Source: Stereocaulon alpinum (taxonomy: Eukaryota > Ascomycota > Lecanoromycetes > Lecanorales > Stereocaulaceae). Taken from it: 64,000 bases of DNA. The notes under the pieces are model-generated. The model was not told where the DNA came from. It did not search any database and saw only the letters and a program-made list of their open reading frames with translations. This document shows, in pieces, positions 58,467 through 64,000 of the stretch; the stretch's first letter is position 1; every line of letters begins with the position of its first letter. The stretch spans positions 1-64,000 of the forward strand of contig JAEUBA010000055.1 of NCBI GenBank assembly GCA_018257865.1, in the 5' to 3' direction. The position numbers and the translations under genes were made by a program.

Positions 58467-59545
58467 GCTTTGGAGATGGGGTTGGCGTATGTCCTGTGGT
58501 TCGCAAATACAAGAGCCGCTCTTTCCTAACAGCTTTCACTGCCGTAGCCAGAGAGAAACAGAACTTGGAGTAGGGCTGCATGAGATGAAGCGCCTAGCGC
58601 TTGAGGTTTTCAGCGTGTCATCTTGCGCAGGCATACCCCGTGATCCTCCCAGACATACGCCAATCAATTGAACCGTCACCTGAATCAGAAACCGGGGATG
58701 AGTTATACAATTCACGAAAAGGTGTTGGGACAACGAACGCTGATCACAAAATAAACGGCTATGAGATATGGTAGTGGGGGGCTAGATGCTCGGCGAGTTG
58801 TCTTATTGGCAGTACGCCAGTGGTCGGTTGTTGAGGCTTGGCGTCTCAAATGCTATCACCTATCTAGGTATCTACGGTCGCCGAAACAAAACGTATCGAA
58901 GCGTTTGTCGAGACAGATTGCCATGCTCATCTCCTACGGCACTGTGGTAATGCTTGGGTTTGATTGTTTACTGTTCTGTAACTAGTAGATTCTCGCCTCT
59001 TTATCTTTTATGCAACCACTCCTGGTTTCTAGATACATGACTCGAAGCCTGGTGTCTGGAGCGAGTAGAGAGAAAGACGACAGGGTACCTGAGCTGTGAT
59101 GGGGATGAGCCTTAAGACGTCTACCCGAGGCCACTCTAGTATACCGGCTCAAAGCTATCGGTTGAGCTATGGGGTCGTGGAAGGAGTAAGGAAGGGTAGA
59201 TGAAAGTGGTATCATCGCATCGAAGGTATATGGAGTCGGAAGGAGTGATGGTGCCGAGCAAGCAAGTTCATCAGTCGTAATAGCACGCTGTGCAAGCCAT
59301 GATGAACCTTGAAGGTTGTAAAGGATCATGAGGTCGTTTCGTTAAGCTGTCGTGAATAGCCGTGTCCACTCGGAGGGTGTAGAGAATGAAGGAAGACTAC
59401 TTTTGGTGAGGAAGGATAAATGTGTAGCGGCAAAGGTTGATCGAGTCGAAGGTGTCATCTGCTTGGGCTTGGAAAATGCGACCATGCCTGGCTTCGGACC
59501 ATGAGTTGTATCTAATGAAGAGGATAGGGCGTATTGTTAAACGAA
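58467..59545. other. Intergenic region
   Basis: Between the PAS kinase promoter and the 3' end of the KH gene; no gene recognised. Confidence 0.5.
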
Positions 59546-60784
59546 CTAGTCCTGAGGTTGCTGGCTTCTTCGCATCTTTTCGGCCTCGAGATTCTCATAC
59601 AAAAGGTAGAGGGCCTTTTCATTCGCACCCGCGCTACCCATGATGGTGAACATGCGCTCTCCCGTCTCATCGTGTGGTGCCTTCGCGATTGAGATACGAG
59701 CACCGGAGCTCTTTCTGATTTCGCTGATTTTGCTACCGCCACGTCCAATAATGCAGCCAACCATGTCAGATGGAATACTGATGTTCTGAGTCTGGATCTC
59801 TTCCCCATCCTCCGTTGTAGTTGGAGGACCGCGAGTTGCGGCATCCGAATTCGAGCGGCGGTTGTAGGATCCTCCAGCATTGTCACTGAAGTCAGCTCCA
59901 TTACCAGTCCGGTTATATGAGCGGTTACTGGTGAAAGGGGGAGGGGCTCCAACCCCACCAGTGTTCGATAAAGGGCCTCCACGACCTGCCTCGGCTCTTA
60001 CGACAGGATTGTAGAGGACAGTCCCGGTTCCGCGCTGCCAGTCATCGACTAAGCACTTGCCAATTTCCCATGTAGCTTTCTGAATGCCCTCTGGTGTTCC
60101 TTGAACCTCGACGATTCGCTCCGTCGACTGGGGTAGCATCTCCTTCTGAGCGACCATACGGACACCGGACGCATCTTGAATTTGTTTAATCTTGAGCCCC
60201 TGTCGGCCGATGATAGTTCCCATCTGATGATGGGAGATAAGGAGGCGGATAGCTGCCAAGGTCGACTGTCAGCTTGTTCCTTCAGGCATCTCGGATGCTG
60301 TTTGCAGTCCGTTCCCACGAATGGAAAGTTGCAGACAATGTGCAGGCATCTATTTTGAGGCAGACTTACGATGTGTTCCGTTCGTAGAGATGACTCCACC
60401 CATACCCATCTGTGGTGCGCCTTCCAGTAGACCTTTGGCAACAATGGCGTAGGCCTTCGAAATACCCTCTAGTCCACCATTGACAGTGAGAACTCGATCA
60501 TGTACACCTTGCACAACTTTGCTCACACCAGCTTTGACGCCGGTCTCATCTCGAAGGTCGGCCACATTTTTGCCTGCCTTGCCGATAATGACGCCAGCCT
60601 CTTTCGAAGAAACGATAGCACGAAGGGTCAATTGAGCTTGCGCATACTCCTCATCGGTCCGTGGCGCTGGTTCCCCGTCAGGTCCGAGGCGGTTCTCTTC
60701 TCCGTTTTCGGTGCTGAGACCCACACGGTTCATAGAATCAGCCAGACCGGAGAGATCGTTCTCGGTTCGTGTTTCGGTTGCCAT
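59546..60784 (-). CDS. Triple KH-domain RNA-binding protein (PBP2-like)
   Basis: Two exons (60784-60370, 60252-59546; 117-bp intron) encode 373 aa. Three KH domains with GxxG loops: GVIIGKAGKNVADLR, GTIIGRQGLKIKQIQ and GCIIGRGGSKISEIR. The intron lies between KH1 and KH2. A Gly/Asn/Arg-rich linker with a Ser/Asn stretch separates KH2 and KH3. The layout fits poly(C)-binding/PCBP-type proteins, closest in yeast to Pbp2 (a poly(A)-binding-protein partner) and Hek2. It should bind single-stranded C-rich RNA or DNA in mRNA or telomere regulation. Confidence 0.93.
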
Positions 60785-61597
60785 GTTGGAGAGAAGGGAG
60801 AGATTGTTGAGCGGGTTTTCTCTGGTTCCGCTAGGGTTAAGGCTTGAAGGACTCCGCGTAATCTCCGAATGAAGGATACACGGTGGACGGACTAGTTGGG
60901 AGTTAGTAAGGGTATCTTGTCGAATTCACTATTCGTGAGCTGTTGTGTTAAGGCAAAATGTTTACAGAAGCTCCGAGCGCAGACTTACAGAGTTAATAAG
61001 GACAGGACCAACAAGCGAACTCTTGGTAGATCAGCTCAGCTTGAAGGGACCCGGATTACTTAGGAAGAGTCAGTTAGGATGGGGGCAATTATTGAGGGAC
61101 CAAGGTATGCAACGTGAGAAGATACAGTACAACAGAAATTTTGGAACGGTTTTGGGTCATTTTTGGGGCCGGCCTTGGCGCGAGACCTACCCGACAAGCC
61201 TATGGGACCAACGAGAGCGGTCTAATGCAGCCTATCACCTGCATTGCACTTTCCCCTCCATGCCCCTCCCACAATTCTTCACAAATACTTGCTCTCTTCT
61301 AGGTCTGGTGCTGCCCTATCCCTTCATGCTAAGCACGGACTACACGTTGACGTGGCTGGCTAATCTATGTGCATCAGTCAAAGCTCAACGCTTTCTATTC
61401 GCAGAGCAGACCCAGTGGCGATATGAGAGGGGCCCGTTGCTGGCGTTGTTCGCTATCATTGATCATTGGCAGCTGCTCTACTTCGGGATCATCGTCAAAC
61501 TTTTTCGTGCAGTATCTATACATCAAAAGGAAGACTGAGGTCACAATCCCAGAAATTTTTACATTTTTTCTCTTCAATTCCCGTGATTGGCTTTGCG
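60785..61597. other. Intergenic region
   Basis: Likely the promoter of the KH gene on the left and terminator of the dehydrogenase on the right. A 197-codon plus-strand frame has no ATG at its start and no signature. Confidence 0.45.
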
Positions 61598-63217
61598 TTA
61601 CTTTTGTGCTTCGAACACCACTGTTTCTGTTAGTTCACAGCGTTTCCGCACCCATTGATTGTCGTGGAATACCTTTCTGTACTTTCATCTTGTCAAAAAG
61701 TTCATAGCCCTCCACAGCCTGCGATAATGGCATGATCTTATCGGACATGAACCTACTCCTTTGTCAGAGAGACTTGTCAAATTGTGGATCCTGAGGTCTC
61801 AAGTCTGACCCTAGCAGATGTTGCTTTTTCTTCAACCTTTCCAGAGCCATAGGGAATATCGCTCTTACGGGGCAGCGCCCCATCTGGATACGTAAATTCT
61901 TGCCATACGCTTGGTTGCCGGTCCTGTCATCGGTCAGCGCCTCAAGCTGGTCAACTTCTTATACATGGCCGGAAGTATCGAATACCAGGGAATCTGAGAC
62001 ATGTTAGTACTGACTGTTGACTAGTCTTTTCAGCGTTGATACCTACCTCTGCATTGTGTACGCCAACGCTGGATATGATACCCCATGGTCTCAGTAGCTC
62101 GAACCCCATCTTCAGCGCAGGGCTCATGCCAACAACCTCTGTTCAACAGCAGCGGGTCAGGGCTGTTACGAAAACGTGGTAACTGGGATGTTGAGCGACT
62201 GACCGATAACCACATCAGCACCACGCCCCTCTGTCAACTCCTTTACTCGTTTGTCGAGACCTTCCCTGTCAGTCTGGAAATTCCATGGCTCCGCACCTAG
62301 ACTCTTCGCCAAGTCCAAACGTGATGGGATTGAGTCTACCGCGAGCAGGTGCTTTGGCTTGAAATCTACTGCGTTTATAAGAGCGCAGAGTCCAACAGGC
62401 CTACACACAAGACACGTCAGTCAGCCACCATGATCAGAGGCGTCAGTCATACCCGCAGCCAATTAGCACAACAGTGGCTTCCGCGACTTCTTCTTTCGAC
62501 AGCTCCTTGAACGCGTTATTGGCTGCGAAACATCCGCTGCGAGCTGTCAGCTACAACTAAGGATGCAGAAGTGGTCCCATGACTAACGTGGGCCAGATGT
62601 CGGCCATGAGGACTAAAGCGTTGTTCGAAATGCCTTCCGGAGCCTTCATTACAGTGGCATCGGCCAGTGGTACGCGGACATATTCAGCCTGAGCTCCATC
62701 AAGACCCGCTGTGCCGAAGAGTTGCGATTTGGCACATCTCGAAGTAAACCCGTGCTTGCAATAGAAGCATTCTCCACTTCAGACTATGAGCAATTGTTCA
62801 CCCTTTCTGGAAGAATAGCGAGCTGACCATGAAACAGTGAAGGGCGAAACAACCTGGTCTCCTTTCTTGAAGTTCTTCACGTCAGACCCGATTTCCTCGA
62901 CGGTTCCAGTGAACTCGTGGCCCTGCAGTAAGGTTAGAAGTCTGGACAAGCAGAACGTCACACCATCCTGACCATTATGAAGCCAGTCGGGCTGGGTTGA
63001 TGACCTCGGAAGACATGTAGCTCGCTGGAAAGGATCATTAGGGTTATCTGTAGATAAAGGGAATTGTACGTCAGACTAACCTTCCACACAATGCAGTGTC
63101 TATCACTTTCACAAGGATATCTGTCGGCTCCTTGATCTGGGGAATCGGCCTATCCTCAACGGCAACTTTATGCGGCTCCTTGAAGATGACCGCTTTCATC
63201 ATGCCTTCTTTCACCAT
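61598..63217 (-). CDS. Zinc-dependent alcohol dehydrogenase (MDR superfamily), 11 exons
   Basis: Exons 63217-63081, 63024-62973, 62922-62828, 62776-62588, 62536-62453, 62400-62204, 62138-62047, 61993-61986, 61923-61810, 61752-61673 and 61620-61598 give 356 aa. Seen: catalytic-zinc Cys 44 (TALCGSELH) and GHE (His 65, Glu 66), then the structural-zinc set of four Cys in CGECFYCKHGFTSRC. The Rossmann motif is IGCGPVGLCAL and the NAD-binding acid lies in LLAVDS. The family C-terminus (KIMPLSQAVEGYELFDK, then VQKVVFEAQK) is reached only by splicing three short terminal exons. The fold matches fungal ADHs close to glutathione-independent formaldehyde dehydrogenase and threonine/sorbitol-type enzymes; the substrate is not known. 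Exon 8 is a microexon of 8 nt that supplies Ile-Pro and part of Trp. Confidence 0.9.
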
Positions 63218-63797
63218 TGTTGCTCGAGCTCTTTACTTTTCGTTCTTGAATATCTTAATTGGTACCACTTTTGAACTGCAATTGCTGGAAACCAGGAGAC
63301 GTTGTTATAGTTACGGGGCGAGTCTTTATGAAGTAAGTGTTCTTGGGTGACTTCTGGGTCTGGCTACCCCACCCTTGGAAAGTACCCCGCCATGTTCGAC
63401 TTTGAGCCGAGGAGCCTATACTCCGGCAGTTTCCATATAATGCGGAAATAAGTAAATCGCTGATAGAAGCGTTCGTTTCCGGTATGATGAAGCCTTTGAG
63501 CCATTCCTCTGTGTAAGCAGAAGAGGCAGACTTGACGTCTTTGTCAGCCCTCTCGGTCTCGCTGCAAAGCCTAACCAGACGCCGAGTATTGCGAAATTAT
63601 CATGATTGAATCTATCATGAATGCAATATGGTCCTTACAAACTTCCAGAACACCTTGCTCGAAACAACTTGTCTTCCCCAGAACACCAGAGCCTTCGCCT
63701 ATGTATGCCATGGCATGATGAACTGCCCTTCCTTCCTGCTCTCCCAAACTCCTTCCCATAACCCCAAACCCCGGCCATTCCCCCTGGTCCCACCCCC
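63218..63797. other. Intergenic region
   Basis: Upstream of the dehydrogenase and 3' of the Yippee gene. The right end is pyrimidine-rich. No further gene. Confidence 0.45.
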
Positions 63798-64000
63798 CTA
63801 AAACACCTGCACAAGCAACTCCGCCTCCAAGATATATTTCCCCTCCTTATACTTCTCACTCGACTCGTACGCCTTATCATACTTCCACCCCACCGTCTCC
63901 TTACACTGCCGACACGTAATATCCCTCACAATATGCCTCCCCGTAGTCATATTTCGTTCGGTGGCCTCGCCCTGAGCGATATTCACGACAGCATTGAAGA
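63798..64000 (-). CDS. Yippee family protein, 3' part
   Basis: Only the last ~67 codons are inside the window; the gene runs off the right edge. The sequence reads the second half of the Yippee zinc-binding fold: GRHIVRDITCRQCKETVGW with its C-x2-C, then KYKEGKYILEAELL just before the stop at 63798. Yippee proteins (yeast Moh1, human YPEL) resemble the Mis18/cereblon beta-tent fold and bind one zinc with two C-x2-C pairs; the first pair lies beyond the edge. Function is poorly known: stationary-phase survival in yeast, and a link to the GID/CTLH ubiquitin ligase. The end VQVF is slightly longer than in most members. Confidence 0.92.
   Translation of the reverse strand, partial: FNAVVNIAQGEATERNMTTGRHIVRDITCRQCKETVGWKYDKAYESSEKYKEGKYILEAELLVQVF

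Noticed and set aside
60945..61538. 197-codon plus-strand frame
   Set aside because: It has no ATG at its start, no family signature and poor codon quality.

Overview
The window looks like a chromosome segment of a filamentous ascomycete (Pezizomycotina, probably a Dothideomycete-type genome; the class is inference). Reasons: many short spliceosomal introns of about 50-60 bp with GTRAGT-like donors, CTRAC-like branch sites and YAG acceptors; two Zn(II)2Cys6 regulators; fungal-only families (DUF3433, a PAR32-like protein, a cAMP-receptor-like GPCR, a GPI-anchored wall protein, a fungal MAPKK and PAS kinase). I found no intact transposon, rRNA, CRISPR array or convincing tRNA. Most gene models below were spliced by hand from the sequence; each coding exon chain sums to a multiple of three, but none has transcript support.

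Layout. 0-10 kb: an unidentified coding-like fragment at the left edge, a DUF3433 membrane protein, a seven-helix receptor, then seven-exon DNA topoisomerase III, which shares a 285 bp divergent promoter with a DUF1295 membrane reductase (10-11.5 kb). 12-15 kb: a mitochondrial m-AAA protease subunit. 15.5-18.5 kb: a large Zn2Cys6 factor. 19-24.9 kb: an alpha/beta hydrolase whose start codon appears split by an intron, the TIM23 motor J-protein PAM18 divergent from ribosome-assembly factor RLP24, a PAR32-like protein and a second Zn2Cys6 factor. 26.6-33.4 kb: a single-finger C2H2 protein, a SnoaL-like protein, a Nudix hydrolase, molybdopterin synthase large subunit, a possible small unidentified spliced gene and a tautomerase-like protein. 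34.5-44 kb is gene-poor: a repeat-bearing GPI wall protein, a disordered protein, a degenerate repeat array and a broken ankyrin gene. 45-61 kb: a cell-wall-integrity-type MAPKK, a secreted protein with a likely frameshift, an MSG5-like MAPK phosphatase, a PAS kinase and a three-KH RNA-binding protein. 61.6-64 kb: an 11-exon zinc alcohol dehydrogenase with an 8-nt microexon and the 3' end of a Yippee gene.

How they fit: most are single-copy housekeeping genes (import, proteolysis, ribosome assembly, DNA decatenation, Moco synthesis). The MAPKK, the MAPK phosphatase and the PAS kinase form a signalling neighbourhood. I see no biosynthetic cluster and no obvious new multi-gene system. The most unusual signals are recurrent abrupt C-rich to G-rich switches of strand composition inside genes, the 8-nt microexon, and the split start codon.
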